Below, in pieces: positions 22,935-36,121 of a stretch of 64,000 bases of DNA. A program made the translations under genes and the position numbers. Within the stretch, counting starts at the first letter, position 1; every line of letters starts with the position of its first letter. The stretch covers positions 233,163 through 297,162 of the forward strand of contig JAEUBA010000036.1 of NCBI GenBank assembly GCA_018257865.1. Direction: 5' to 3'. This stretch comes from Stereocaulon alpinum. Taxonomy: Eukaryota; Ascomycota; Lecanoromycetes; Lecanorales; Stereocaulaceae. The notes beneath the pieces were generated by a model. That model did not search any database and was not told where the DNA came from. It was given only the letters and a program-made list of their open reading frames with translations.

Positions 22935-24350
22935 ATGTCTCGGGTCGAAGAGCTCCCAGATGATTTCGGCGAGTCCCTGAATATCAACTCCAGCCAAACA
23001 ACCCCAGCATCAGCGCCTATACCCAGCGTTGCTCCCTCGGTTGCCTCAGGGTCGATACCTTTTCCAATTGGAGACAAGTTGCAAGGCCAAGATGGCACCA
23101 CTCCGGCGATGCCGCCTCACATGGCATCTGTTAGATCCCACACCGCCGACGAGATTGTTCAGATGATGAACAGAACGCCTTTGTTCATGACCTCCCTTGA
23201 GAATGCCGGAGATGAAGGTATGAAGCTATGGGCATAGTACGATTTGAGGAAGTTGTTCATCTCATGATGCAGATTAGACGGGGAGAATGTCGAGCTCGAG
23301 GCTATGCGAGCGTTACAGTACGAAGGAACGCCTGCCGAAAATGCACAGGGTTTCAAGGAGCAAGGGAATGATATGGTGAAAGCGAAGAAATGGAAAGATG
23401 CAAAAGAATTCTATACCAAAGGGCTTACTGTGCTCTCGCCGAATGGGAAAGACTCGTCAAAGTTATCGCAAGCGGCCGAAGATATGCCATCAAGAGCAGA
23501 CGAAGAGGCTGAAATGCGAAAGGAAACAGAAATTGAAGAAGCTTGCTACGTCAATCGAGCTCTTTGCAATCTGGAGTTAAGTACGTTGCCAACATGGTGT
23601 CCGTGTCACCTCGTCTGACACTTTCCCTATGCAGAAAATTACAGGTCCACTACCCTTGATTGCGCGTCTGCTCTCCGTATCAACCCCAAGAACATCAAAG
23701 CTTTTTATCGCTCCTCTTTGGCTCTCCTGGCCCTCGATAAGGTCGCTGAGGCGTCCGATGCTTGTTCATGCGGTCTAAGATTCGATCCTAACAATACTGC
23801 ATTGAGAAGCCTCAAAAGTAAAATCACAGACCGACAAATGGCCCTGAAAGCAGTCCAACAGAAAAAGCAGGAGCGAGAACAGCGTGCACAAAAGGAGAAG
23901 CTAATGCTGACTACAGCCCTGCGTGCACGGAACATTCGTACGCGTACCACAGCCCAGCCACCAGATATGGAAGACGCCGCAATCCACCTTTCTCCCGATT
24001 CAGCCTCACCTACAAGCACCATTAGGTTTCCGACCGTTCTCCTCTATCCACTCCACCTACAATCGGACTTCGTTAAAGCTTTTTCCGAGACCGACACCGT
24101 ACCTCAGCATCTCGAGTATATACTTCCGCTGCCATGGGATGAAGAACATTTGTACACATTGCAAAGTGTGGAGTACTACATGGAGACTGGCAGCGGTGGG
24201 CTGATCAAAGTGGGAAAGAACGTCAGCTTGGGTAAGGTGCTCGGAAGTGATGGAGTCGAAATTGTGGATGGAATTGTGAGGATCAATGTTGTTCTGAAGA
24301 GTGAAGCCAAAGCGTGGATCGAAAAGATTAAGGCGAAGAAGGGTAAATAA
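22935..24350 (+). CDS. CNS1: TPR co-chaperone of Hsp90/Hsp70, Cns1/TTC4 family
   Basis: Model: join(22935..23217, 23278..23580, 23635..24350), 433 residues. Two introns (60 and 54 bp; donors GTATGA and GTACGT) fit in phase. The start is the first ATG; the upstream TTG is ignored. Cns1 is an essential co-chaperone in yeast that binds the EEVD tails of Hsp90 and Hsp70 and supports eEF2 folding. Features: a disordered N-terminus, MMNRTPLFMTSLE before the TPR block, TPR repeats about residues 110-260 (FKEQGNDMVKAKKWKDAKEF; EEACYVNRALCNLELKNY; KAFYRSSLALLALDKVAEA), then a charged coiled-coil and a C-terminal wheel-like domain (FPTVLLYPLHLQSDFVKAF). Placement head-to-head with an EEVD-bearing HSP70 is functionally coherent. 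Confidence 0.9.
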
Positions 24351-26167
24351 GGGGATAGACAGTCCCATTGATCAATCGATGCACCTGTTACATAGAAGCA
24401 ATTGCCATTCCCGATGACATTAGCTTCGGATTAGGAACACGTCTAATGACAAGTACGTAGGATACATTCCAGTCGTTGGTCCCGGAACTGTTGGAATGGC
24501 AGGGAACTGGGGCGAACCGCTAAAGGTCCAAACTTGGATCAAAGATAGCCAGCATGCCACGGATGCCGAGTTTAGACCCATTCAAAGCTTTCACTTGCGC
24601 AAATTGGACACTTCTGCAGCTCCAGTTCTTCCTATAACACCCGCCTCCATGCTCCACCGAGGCCTGGAACAGGGGGCACGTTTTCATCCGCTCTACGTAA
24701 TCTACGCTTCAAATTTTCCGCGTTAGCGTTCGTAGTAAAGCATGTTTAGCAGGCATATCAGCTATGAATGCAAATCGCAGATGGTGTGCCAATGGATGTA
24801 CAAAATTCCGAGTAGCTGCTTGCGTTGTTGCGGTCGTGTTCCGCACATATTATTATTGTTATTCGAATGAGGAAGTGAGGAACACCGAAAGCGTGCTAGC
24901 CAAACGCAAGGGACAGCCTACGACATTGGACATCTGAGCCAAGCACCCCCAGAGTCATCGTGCAGCACTGAAACTTAACCTAAGCGAGCCAGTCATTAGC
25001 CCAAAGGGTCTCGTACCAAAAGCCAAGGAAATTCTGCGACATCGGCCGGGTTCGGCCGCCAAATTGGCATGCTGAAGCCTGAAGGTCACTCTTTGTAGAA
25101 CTACCGGTGAGCACAAGTAGGCGGAGACCCGTCAGAGCAGCTGCAGAGATTGGCTGAGAGGTGAGGCTCACGTGGAGGAAGCAGGGACCGTGATCCTGCA
25201 GGCGCAACGTGTGCGGCTGGCAAAGGTGCCTCGTGCCGAGAAGACAGCACATCCCACGGCACTCCCATTTGCATGATGGACTAACAAACGTAGACTCGAT
25301 GATAAGGAGACCGGTTTTAAGACTTCTCCATCGCGTTGACGATCAAAGGCTTGTCGAGTAGGCGCGCCACATTGTAGAACAAGTTGCTACTCTAGACGAA
25401 TGCCCTAGTTGTACGGCGCATGAGTTTCAGAGTCGAATCCACCCGAGAGGCTGAGCAGGTCAAGGAAGCAGGGTCCGTAGAGTATTAGTAGTGTGTGTCA
25501 TGTCTGATCCCGGGACAAGTATCCTTTTCGTAACAACATCCCACAAGTGACAAGTCATCCTGACAAGACCGAGGACAAACAGCATTTCGTACACGGAATC
25601 TCCCAAGAAGGAAAGGCTGATATAAGAAGATCGCAAGGCCGGTAAAGTGGAGTGCATAAAGTTTATAACCTAATTCGATGCACTAATACCACTAGGATCT
25701 CAAACAGCATTCGGGCATCTGTCATTGGTCGGCCGTGCTTATCTCTATCAAATTATTCATTGACGAAGGAAATCGCCCTCCTAGACCGGTAATATCGCTG
25801 CCACTTTATGCCTGACTGCACAACATTTTCGGCAGCCTTTCTCTAGCCTATCCCTAACTGGATTAGGGTCATAACTTCCGGGGCATTGGAAGGACAACGT
25901 GGGTACATCATCGATTCGTGCCACCGCTACCGGTGTGGGGTTTACTTTTCCGCTCTTCACAAATCAATCTCTCGCCTCCCTTCTATTCCCCCCAACTACA
26001 TACTTCACTCAATTCTACAACATAACCCCACCACTCTCCAAGAAGGTCGAAACCTGTCGATACAGCTCTCTTCCAAAGGTTTTCTAAAAAGCGAAAAGTA
26101 AAAACCTCCGAATCCCCGACTCACCCCACGTGCGCAACGAGATACCTCGACGGCCCCCGTCCGTAGG
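24351..26167. other. Intergenic stretch between CNS1 and GLT1
   Basis: About 1.8 kb with only short chance frames. The last 300 bases (25,870-26,160) are C/T-rich, as usual for a fungal promoter and leader. They contain a CACGTG hexamer at 26127-26132, 35 bp before the GLT1 ATG. No further gene is supported. Confidence 0.5.
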
Positions 26168-29100
26168 ATGGGTCTCGTGGAGGATATATATGGACCACAA
26201 ATAGAAGAGGATCAGCAGACTGCCAGTGTATACGAGTACCAAAACACCCCAGAGAACCGGTCATGGGCCGGGGCTCTGCCAGTGAAGCAGGGTCTTTATG
26301 ACCCTGAGTACGAGAAAGATGCCTGTGGTGTCGGCTTCGCTGCGTCAGTACAATGGCTTCCCTTTCGCGCGGATACTGGTCGCTGACTTCCAGACAGCCA
26401 CATAAAGGGCCAGGCGAGCCATAAGATCATCAGTGATGGTAAGCAGCCCCCACCCTGCGCCCTTCTTTGGCTCGCAAACTGATAATCGGGCGCACAGCGA
26501 AAAACCTACTATGCAACATGACCCATAGAGGGGCGGTGGGCTCCGATGCACGAGATGGCGACGGTGCTGGTGTTATGACCTCCATACCTCACAAATTTTT
26601 CATCAAGAATTTCGCGAGGGAGACAGGCTTTGACTTACCTCCGCAGGGTCAGTACGCCGCAGGGAATCTCTTCTTCAAACCTGACACGGAGATCCTTAAG
26701 GATTCGACCAACAAGTTCGAGGAGATTGCAGAAGATTTGGGTCTGAGGGTCCTTGGGTGGCGAGAGGTGCCCAGAGACACTAGCTTGCTTGGGCCAGCAG
26801 CGCTTTCACGAGAGCCATTGATCCTTCAGCCTTTCGTCGTTCTTAGGTCAGCCTACGGCAATGGCAAAAAGCCCGAAATCACCGATGCCGAACACTTCAA
26901 TGAGCTGCAATTCGAGCGCCAGCTCTACGTTCTTCGCAAGCGCGCCACGCACACCATCGGTCTCCATAATTGGTTCTACTTGTGCTCTTTGAGCAACAAA
27001 AACATTGTCTATAAGGGCCAATTGTCACCAGTTCAAGTCTACCAATACTACCACGATCTGGTGTCTGTCGATTATGAAGGGCATTTTGCCTTGGTGCATT
27101 CGCGTTTCAGCACGAATACCTTCCCCAGCTGGGATCGCGCGCAGCCACTACGATGGGCAGCTCACAATGGTAGGCTGGCAATCAAACAGAACAGAAATAA
27201 GAAGTTTTACTAACGTTGACTTAGGCGAGATCAATACACTTCGGGGTAACAAGAATTGGATGCGAGCTCGAGAGGGTGTCATGAAGTCGGACTTCTTCAA
27301 AGAGGAGCTGGATCAACTATATCCGATTGTTGAAGATGGCGGTTCCGACTCTGCCGCTTTCGACAATGTGCTCGAGCTTCTTACTATGAATGGCGTCCTC
27401 TCGCTCCCAGAAGCTGTTATGCTCATGATCCCGGAGGCATGGCAAGACAACACTGCAATGGACCCCGAGAAGGCGGCTTTCTACGAATGGGCAGCTTGTT
27501 TGATGGAGCCTTGGGATGGACCAGCTCTGTTCACATTTGCTGATGGGAGATACTGCGGCGCAAACCTCGATCGCAATGGTTTACGACCTTGCAGATACTA
27601 TGTCACAGATGATGATCGGATTGTGTGTGCATCAGAAGTTGGCACTATTGCCATTGATCCCGAGAAGATTGTGCAGAAAGGTCGATTGCAGCCTGGCAAG
27701 ATGTTGTTGGTTGATACGCTAGCTGGCCGTATTGTAGATGATGCTGAACTCAAGCATAACGTCTCTAGTCGTCAAGACTTTAGATCGTGGCTTCAAAAAG
27801 AGCTTATTGAGCTTCCCAAAGTATATCAACAACTTGATGAACAAGGGGTGGATCTCAGCTTCAAGTTGAATGACACTAACGTGCAGGGTGATCCTATGCT
27901 GAAAGCTTTCGGTTACTCCTTCGAGCAAGTTAGTTTATTACTAGGACCTATGGCTGCGGACTCGAAAGAAGCCCTTGGTTCCATGGGTAATGATGCACCA
28001 CTTGCTTGCCTTGCCCAGCAGCCCCGGCTCCTTTATGAGTATTTCCGCCAACTCTTTGCCCAGGTCACAAATCCTCCTATAGATCCTATCCGAGAAGCCA
28101 TCGTCATGTCTCTGGAATGTTATGTTGGTCCTCAAGGTAATGTGCTCGAGATGGACTCTTCTCAGTGCCATCGTTTGATGTTGCCATCACCTGTCCTGGC
28201 TATCGAGGAGTTCAATGCGCTGAAGCAGATAACTACATTGTACCGGGACTGGACTGTGAAGACAATCGATATCACATTTCCGAAGAAAGAGGGCATCCAA
28301 GGCTACATGGACGCCTTGGACCGGATCTGTGCATTGGTCACAGAAGGCATCGACAACAGCGACAAAATCCTCATATTGTCGGATCGAAACACGAATGCTG
28401 AGCGCATCCCGGTCTCGGCGCTTTTGGCCACCGGTATGGTACACCATCACATGGTCCGCAACAAGTGGCGGTCACAGGCTGCACTTGTAGTTGAGACTGC
28501 CGAAGCTCGTGAGGTGCACCACATGAGTGTCCTCCTAGGGTATGGAGTCGACGCTATTTGTCCATATCTGGCCATGGAGTGCATCCTCAAGATGAATCGC
28601 GAAGGCCTCATCAGGAAGAAGTTGTCTGATGAGCAGATCATTGAAAACTATAAGTATTCTTGTGATGGTGGCATTCTAAAGGTCATGAGCAAGATGGGTA
28701 TCTCCACACTACAGAGCTATAAAGGAGCGCAGATTTTCGAAGCACTGGGCGTTGACAGTAGCGTTGTAGATCGCTGCTTTACAGGAACGGCCACCCGTAT
28801 TAGCGGTGTGACTTTTGAGCTTATTGCTCAAGACTCTTTCGCTTTCCATGAGAAAGGCTTCCCAACTCGAGATATTCACAATGTTCCAGGTCTAGCCGAG
28901 TCAGGAGAATATCACTGGAGAGATGGAGGCGAGCCGCACGTTAACGACCCTGTCGCGATTGCCAATATCCAGGATGCCGTTCGAACAAAGAATGACAAAT
29001 CCTACGAAGCATACTCTATGTCAGAGTATGAGGCAATCAAGAATTGTACGCTGCGTGGTATGCTGGACTTCGATTTCGAACAGCGGCCCGAAATCCCTAT

Positions 29101-32100
29101 CGATCAAGTTGAACCTTGGACCGAGATCGTGCGCCGCTTCGTCACTGGTGCTATGTCCTACGGATCCATATCCATGGAATCCCACTCCACCCTAGCCGTT
29201 GCTATGAACAGACTTGGTGGCAAATCCAACACTGGCGAAGGTGGCGAAGACCCCGAGCGTAGCCAGATCCTTGAGAATGGAGACACAATGCGTTCCGCTA
29301 TCAAGCAAGTTGCATCTGGTAGATTTGGTGTGACGTCCAACTACCTAGCTGATTCCGACGAGCTTCAAATCAAAATGGCACAAGGCGCCAAGCCTGGTGA
29401 GGGTGGAGAATTACCCGGACATAAAGTCTCAGGGCCAATCGCTCGCACGAGACATTCTACAGCTGGTGTCGGTCTCATTTCACCTCCTCCACATCACGAT
29501 ATTTACTCGATCGAAGATCTGAAACAATTGATCTACGATCTCAAATGTTCTAACCCCAGGGCTCGTATATCCGTGAAGCTGGTGTCTGAGACTGGTGTCG
29601 GTATCGTTGCATCTGGAGTCGCTAAAGCTAAGTCAGACCATCTGTTGATTTCTGGCCACGATGGAGGAACAGGTGCTTCTCGATGGACTGGTATCAAATA
29701 TGCCGGTCTACCATGGGAGCTTGGTCTTGCGGAGACTCATCAGACTTTAGTTCTCAATGATCTTCGAGGACGCATCATCGTTCAGACTGATGGTCAGCTG
29801 CGCACTGGTAGAGATGTGGCGATTGCATGTCTGCTGGGTGCTGAGGAATTCGGCTTTGCTACAGCTCCTCTCATTGCTATGGGATGCATTATGATGCGGG
29901 TAAGCGCCCTACTTGTGCAACCATTTCAGCTTCCATCCTCCAATCATCTGAAACGAAAAATTGCTGACACGGAAATAATCTAGAAATGCCATTTGAACAC
30001 ATGTCCAGTAGGCATTGCATCTCAGGACAAAGCCTTACGTGCAAAATTCCAAGGCACGCCAGAGCACGTCATCAACTTCTTCTACTACGTTTCCAACGAG
30101 CTTCGCGCTATCATGGCTAAGCTTGGCTTCCGAACTGTAAATGAAATGGTAGGGCATGTTGAGACATTGAAGATGCGCGAAGATCTTCGTACGCCAAAGA
30201 CCGAGAATTTAGACTTTGGCCTCATCTTGACACCAGCTCACCAGCTCCGACCTGGCGTAGCGACTTACAACGTGCGAAAGCAAGACCACAAGCTGCACAT
30301 CAGACTTGATAACAAGCTCATTGCCGAGTCCGAGCTAGCACTAGAGAAGGGACGACCATGCCGCATTGAGTGTGACATTGTCAACACCGACCGAGCACTT
30401 GGTGCCACTTTGTCATACCAGATCAGTAGACGGTACGGCGAAGCAGGTCTTCCTCAGGACACTATTCACGCCAACATCAAGGGCTCCGCAGGTCAATCTT
30501 TCGGCGCATTCCTGGCTAGCGGTGTGACACTGGAGCTTGAGGGTGATGCTAACGACTATGTTGGCAAGGGTCTCTCTGGTGGCCGCCTCATCATTTACCC
30601 ACCACGATCTGCAGTTTTCAAGGCAGAGGAGAACATCCTGATTGGCAACGTCTGCTTGTATGGTGCAACTGGTGGTACTTGCTACTTCCGTGGTGTAGCT
30701 GCGGAGCGATTCGCTGTCCGTAACTCCGGCGCCACGGCCGTTGTCGAAGGTGTTGGTGATCATGGATGCGAGTACATGACTGGTGGTCGTATCTTGGTCC
30801 TCGGCGGCACTGGACGCAACTTCGCTGCTGGAATGTCTGGAGGTATTGCATATGTCCTAGACATGAACCAAGACTTCGTATCAAAGGTCAACACCGAGAT
30901 GGTGGAGATATCTGGCATTGAGGATCCATCTGAAATCGCTTTCGTCCGTGGTCTCGTCGAGGATCATCATCACTACACTGGCTCTGAGCTCGCTGCTCGC
31001 GTTTTGTTAGATTTCAACCGTGCTTTGCCAAGGTTCATCAAGGTGCTTCCTACAGACTATAAGCGAGTCATGGCCGAGGAGGCTGCCAAGGCAGAGGCTG
31101 CAAAGAAGGCCGAGTATCCCCTGCCCATCTTGCCTGGACAAGCCGTACGGACTGTCCATGAGGAGTCGAGGAACAAGATGCACGACAAGGAAGCTCATCA
31201 GAAGAAAAAGGACATGCTCGATATTGAGGAAAGTGTGGGTGATAACAAAGCGGAGAAGAAGCGGTCTGCCCTAGTCCTTGACAAGACTAAGGGATTCATG
31301 AAGTACCAACGTAGAAGCGAGAAATACCGCAAGCCAGAGACCCGGATTCGTGATTGGAAGGAGCTGTCTAGTCGACTTGATGAGGATGGCTTGAAGTACC
31401 AAGCAGCCCGATGCATGGATTGCGGTGTTCCCTTCTGCCAGTCCGACACAGGTTGCCCGATCTCTAACATCATTCCCAAGTGGAACGAGCTTGTCTTCCA
31501 AAATCAATGGCAAGATGCTCTCAACCGTCTTTTGATGACTAACAATTTCCCCGAGTTTACCGGACGTGTCTGTCCTGCTCCTTGCGAAGGTGCTTGTGTG
31601 CTTGGCATCAACGAAGATCCTGTTGGCATCAAGTCGATCGAATGCGCCATCATTGATCGCGGCTTCGATATGGGCTGGATGGTACCAAACCCACCAACTC
31701 ACCGGACCGGCAAGACAGTCGCTATCATTGGCTCTGGTCCGTCAGGCCTCGCAGCCGCGGATCAGCTCAATAGAGCTGGTCATACAGTGACAGTCTACGA
31801 GCGCTCTGATCGCATTGGTGGTCTCCTCATGTATGGTATCCCCAACATGAAGCTTGACAAGACCATCGTCCAACGCCGTGTCGACTTCATGGCTTCAGAG
31901 GGCGTCAAGTTCATTACTGGCTGCTCCGTTGGTCCAGACAGCGAAGTCAGCCTTGACTCCCTACGAAAGTCAAATGACGCAGTAGTGATCGCCACAGGTG
32001 CCACCGTCGCCCGTGACCTTAAGATCCCCAACCGTGAGCTCGAAGGCATTCACTTTGCCATGCAATTCCTTCACCGTAACACCAAATCCCTCCTCGACTC

Positions 32101-32883
32101 CGGGCTCTCCGATGGCGAGTATATATCCGCCAAAGGCAAAGACGTTATCGTCATTGGTGGCGGTGATACTGGTAATGACTGCATCGGGACCTCAGTTCGT
32201 CATGGCGCCAAGTCTGTCACCAACTTCGAACTGCTACCTCAGCCACCGCCAGAGCGTGCTCGTGACAACCCATGGCCGCAGTGGCCGCGTATCTATCGTG
32301 TCGACTATGGACATACGGAAGTCAAGACGCACATGGGCAAGGACCCCCGCGAGTATTGCGTCATGTCCAAAGAGTTCGTGGGTGATGACGAAGGCCATGT
32401 CTCTGGTATCAATATTCACCGTGTTGAGTGGACGAAGAGCGTCAGCGGTGGATGGGACATGAAGACCGTCGAAGGCTCTGAACAATTCTTCCCTGCTCAA
32501 CTTGTCCTGCTCTCCATGGGCTTCCTAGGTCCGGACAACAAGATCCTGGGCAGTGAGATCGAATTGGATGGGCGTAAGAATATCAAGACGCCACCTGGAC
32601 AATACAATACTAATGTGCGTGGCGTTTTTGCGGCTGGTGATTGCCGACGAGGACAGTCGCTCATTGTCTGGTACGTTGAGCTCCTACATTTCAGCGTTTA
32701 GGAGAATCTTGCTGACAGTATTTTAGGGGCATCAACGAAGGTCGCCAAGCAGCTCGCGACGTCGACACCTACCTCATGGGCGTAGGCACCAATCTCCCCA
32801 AGACTGGTGGTATTGTGCAGCGCGCTCCATACGAAGTCATCGGGAAGCCGAAGCTGATGCAGGCTCAAGCTGTTGGCGCCTAG
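26168..32883 (+). CDS. GLT1: Glutamate synthase (NADH/NADPH-dependent GOGAT), fused alpha and beta domains
   Basis: Model: join(26168..26343, 26398..26438, 26498..27169, 27225..29899, 29984..32670, 32727..32883), 2135 residues, all phases consistent. It converts glutamine plus 2-oxoglutarate and reduced pyridine nucleotide into two glutamates, completing the GS-GOGAT route of ammonium assimilation. The N-terminal amidotransferase begins after a propeptide: Cys53 in YEKDACGVGF is the expected nucleophile. Then come the central domain, the FMN domain (SGHDGGTGASRWTGIKYAG), 3Fe-4S cysteines in GCIMMRKCHLNTCPVG near 1184-1195, and the GXGXG beta-helix. The C-terminal part has 4Fe-4S Cys motifs (CMDCGVPFC, CPAPCEGAC), an FAD fold GSGPSGLAAADQL and a nucleotide fold VIGGGDTGNDC. 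Exon 2 is only 41 bp. Length is typical of fungal GOGAT. Confidence 0.96.
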
Positions 32884-34286
32884 ACTTGACGCAGTGGGAT
32901 AAACTTTATGAGGTTCAACATACGTGGTGGATGTCATTTGCATTTGTACGATGACGATGCATTGTTTGGCGTGAAAAGTGCGAGTCGAGATACCTGTGTT
33001 CGTTCGTTCAGCATTGTGCTCTCGACCGCATTGAATCTTTTGGTGTACTAGCGATGCTTTCATATATTGCATGTGCGAAAGCGGTTTCCGTCTAGATCGA
33101 AGATGGTCGATGGCTTGATGTGGTCGATGTCCCATGTGATGGTAGACAACGGTCGTGTTCTTACGGTCGTTTCCGTGTTGGATGGTATTTGTGTATATGA
33201 TTGCGAGCTTAGCTTTATAGCGGTAGATAGGCATATGTTCATATTCATATTTACCGTGCATGATCCTGTGACCTTCTCGTCTTGGAACTACTATCTACTC
33301 GACGTTCAAGAAAGGATACCCATTGGACCCTACCATTTCAACCACAACAGCAACATCTCATCTTCCGCCATCAAAACACCACAACATAAAACCCAGGCTC
33401 CTTACTCTACGTAATACCCTTCGACTCCACCATCCTAGCCGAGCACTACTTTACCGCATCAACCACGATCAAACCCAAACAACCCACGCCTTCCCACTCC
33501 CTGCACGAAACTACGCTCGCTCGCCAACCCTCCTCTCGAACCCGTACCCCAAAGCGCGCCCTCGTCGTACTCCAAATCTACTCTACACTCTACAATCCCA
33601 GCCGACGCCTACGTAGCGTACCATTCATTTCCCCCAAGGCGCCTTCTCGTCAACTGGAAAGCAATCTTGTATTTCCCCAGCAGGGTGGTAAGCCCGGGCC
33701 CGGAACGCGAGTCTTGGAAATGGTCTAGGTACGGTACGGTGAGGCATTGGAGATAGGTACAGTAGTACCGGGAGTAAGTACTATGAAAGACTTCCCTCCC
33801 CAACTAACTTACCCCTTTGCTTAACCGACTACTCGTGTAGTAGTGTCGAGTAGAGTCGTAGCCTAGGCACATATTCTACCCTTAGAGATATAGTAAGCCT
33901 AGAGCTGTTGGCTTGGACGACTTGATTTGTTGCTCTGAATTTGCTGTCCTTCTGCTTGAAGGGTGGGTGAGGGCTAGGCTTATGTTTAGGGGTGGCCGGG
34001 CCACAGAGCAAGATGGTGAGTTGAGTAGGGGAGGGTCCGGTGTGGGGGGGGATATCAGCGCCTTTGATAGGGTTTGATTGCGCTTTAGGGGCTCGTTTAG
34101 GGGGGGTCCTGGGCCTGGGGAGGGGTGGAGTTTCGAGGGATTTTCCGTTCATACTGTAATCGTGGGAAGGCTTGGCGGGGCCGGGGCGAATCGCGTTCTT
34201 GAAGCTCCCCGTCTCTCCTAGTTCTACAGGTAGCAGCTTTGATACGGCAAAAGATTCCCTCTGCGCATGCACATCGTTTGGCAACA
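32884..34286. other. GLT1 3' flank and CWC27 upstream region
   Basis: About 1.4 kb. The plus strand from roughly 33300 to 33620 is strongly C/A-rich and G-poor, which fits a promoter or untranslated leader. Open frames on the minus strand (32698-33261, 33829-34320) lie in UTR or promoter DNA, and neither shows a domain. A C/A-rich frame ending at 33616 resembles a transit peptide but lacks an ATG and a continuation. Confidence 0.4.
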
Positions 34287-35882
34287 ATGTCGGCCCTCTA
34301 CAACCTCGAGCCTCAGCCAACAGCCAAAGTCCTCCTGACTACCACCTCAGGCGATTTGAGTCTTGAATTGTTCGCTAAGCAGACTCCGCTCGCGTCCAGG
34401 AATTTCCTGCAGCTCTGTCTCGATGGGTATTATAATGGCACTATATTCCACCGCCTGGTACCAGGCTTTATTCTGCAGGGTGGCGATCCTACGGGGACGG
34501 GGCATGGGGGGGAGTCGATGTACCCCGAGGGGCCTTTTGAGGATGAGTTTCATAGCCGGCTGAAGTTCAATAGGCGGGGCTTATTGGGGATGGCGAATGC
34601 GGGGAAGAATGATAACGGGAGTCAGTTTTTCTTGACGTTGGGGGATACGCCGGAGTTGCAGGGGAAGCATACGATGTTTGGACGGGTGGAGGGGGATACG
34701 ATTTATAATCTTATGAAGATGGGGGAGGCGGAGGTGGAGGGGGTGGAGGGGAGTGAGAGGCCGGTTTATCCGGCGAAGATTACGGGGGCGGAGATACTTG
34801 TTAATCCTTTTGAGGATATGGTTAGGAGGGAGGTGAAGAGTAAGGCGCTGGTGGTGGAGAAGGGGGAGGTGAAGAGGAAGGGGAAGAAGAAGGGGGGGAA
34901 GACGTTGTTGAGTTTTGGAGGTGATGAGGGTGATGAGGGTGGGGAGGAGTCTGTGCTGAAGAAGGAGAAATATAATCCTAGGCTTGTCAGTGCGGGTAGT
35001 GATCCTCCAGCAGCAAAGGCCGCCAATGGGACCCCCAAGACGAGTGGGAAGATAGCGGAGAGGCCTGTTCGGAGACGATCCACACGCTCCAAGTCTCCTC
35101 CGCAGCTAATAAAACCAGATCGAGAATTACAGCTACCACTACCCAACGATGAAAAGCCCTCTAGGTCGCCTTCCAGCTCGCCAGAGCCTGAGCAAGTGGG
35201 AACGATGTCTACACTGTTAGACAAGACCAATGCTCAAATCGCTGAGATGAAGGCTTCAATGAAACGCAACATTCAAAAGGCACCGGCTCCAGAGATAAGG
35301 AAGAAATCGGCCCTAGAGCAGATGATTCCAGAAAACTCTATGCGCGGTAGAAAGCGCAAGCACGGAGCAAATGGTGATACTCCAGCAGACAAGCAGACAC
35401 TGGACTTCCTAAATGCGTTCAAGGCAAAGTTAGAGAAGGCGCCACCAGAGATTCAGCCTTCAGAATCTGTTGCGCAAAACAAGCAATACGATGTCAATGG
35501 CCATGACAAAGAAACAGCAAATGTCAATAACGACGACGAAGCAGCCCTTTGCGATCTGCACTTTATTGTTAATTGCCGATCATGTCAGTCTTGGGATCAG
35601 CAAATGGGAGGTGATGCAGAAGCACATAATGATGACTCTCAATCATGGATGTCGCATGCCTTGAGCTTTGAGAAGGACAGGCTAGGCAAGGACTTGACAT
35701 GGAAAAAGAAGAACGAGGAGGAGCTTATTGTTATTGATCCTCGGGAGAAGGAGAAGACTATTCGGGAGGAGCAGAGAGCGAAGAAGATGGCTAGGATGGG
35801 TGGAAGTACGACTGTATGGGACAGAGATCGAGAAAAGGGAAGGGCGCCCGATAAGAGAGCAGGAGAAAGAGGACAGGCTTAG
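34287..35882 (+). CDS. CWC27: Spliceosome-associated cyclophilin-like protein Cwc27
   Basis: One uninterrupted frame, 531 residues, starting at the ATG of MSALYNLEPQPTAKVLL. The in-frame TTG further upstream is not a start. Cwc27 joins the spliceosome Bact complex with Cwc22. Residues 1 to about 170 are a cyclophilin fold (FHRLVPGFILQGGDPTGTG; NDNGSQFFLTLGDTPELQGK). The usual active-site Trp position reads Glu (TPELQGKH), as in other Cwc27 proteins, so prolyl isomerase activity is probably absent. A long basic, charged, disordered region follows, then a C-terminal segment with WMSHALSFEKDRLGKDLTWK and a DPREKEKTIREEQRAKK helix. The 5' third is strikingly G-rich on the coding strand compared with the rest. 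Confidence 0.92.
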   Translation: MSALYNLEPQPTAKVLLTTTSGDLSLELFAKQTPLASRNFLQLCLDGYYNGTIFHRLVPGFILQGGDPTGTGHGGESMYPEGPFEDEFHSRLKFNRRGLLGMANAGKNDNGSQFFLTLGDTPELQGKHTMFGRVEGDTIYNLMKMGEAEVEGVEGSERPVYPAKITGAEILVNPFEDMVRREVKSKALVVEKGEVKRKGKKKGGKTLLSFGGDEGDEGGEESVLKKEKYNPRLVSAGSDPPAAKAANGTPKTSGKIAERPVRRRSTRSKSPPQLIKPDRELQLPLPNDEKPSRSPSSSPEPEQVGTMSTLLDKTNAQIAEMKASMKRNIQKAPAPEIRKKSALEQMIPENSMRGRKRKHGANGDTPADKQTLDFLNAFKAKLEKAPPEIQPSESVAQNKQYDVNGHDKETANVNNDDEAALCDLHFIVNCRSCQSWDQQMGGDAEAHNDDSQSWMSHALSFEKDRLGKDLTWKKKNEEELIVIDPREKEKTIREEQRAKKMARMGGSTTVWDRDREKGRAPDKRAGERGQA

Positions 35883-36081
35883 GAAAGATACCCAGCTTCC
35901 ATTTAGCATGAGCATCTTTCAATAGAGTTCTCTCAGATAATATATTTGTGCAACGTTGTCGAACAATGTTCACTAGGAATTATGCATGGCGCTTAAAGTA
36001 GTCTCGGCTTTCGGACCAATCAGAACAAATATGCAAGCGTTAAGGCTGAGTGTGATATCAGAGTCTGGAGAGCTGCTGTCA

Positions 36082-36094
36082 TTCCGGAAAGTGC
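36082..36094. promoter_or_regulatory. Candidate heat shock element upstream of HSF1 (distal)
   Basis: Reads TTC-cg-GAA-ag-TGC: two perfect units and one single-mismatch unit at 5-bp spacing, with the core palindrome TTCCGGAA. It lies 579 bp upstream of the HSF1 ATG. Confidence 0.4.
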
Positions 36095-36121
36095 TATGTA
36101 GCATGTCGATATGTCATAATA

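Noticed and set aside
26127..26132. CACGTG as a regulated E-box of GLT1
   Set aside because: A single hexamer likely within the 5' UTR; no second site or spacing to support it.
32698..33261. 187-codon frame on minus
   Set aside because: It overlaps the last exon and 3' UTR of GLT1, is His/Tyr-rich in a random-looking way, and shows no domain.
33829..34320. 163-codon minus frame upstream of CWC27
   Set aside because: Low-complexity Pro/Ser-rich shadow of the promoter and 5' end of CWC27; no motif.
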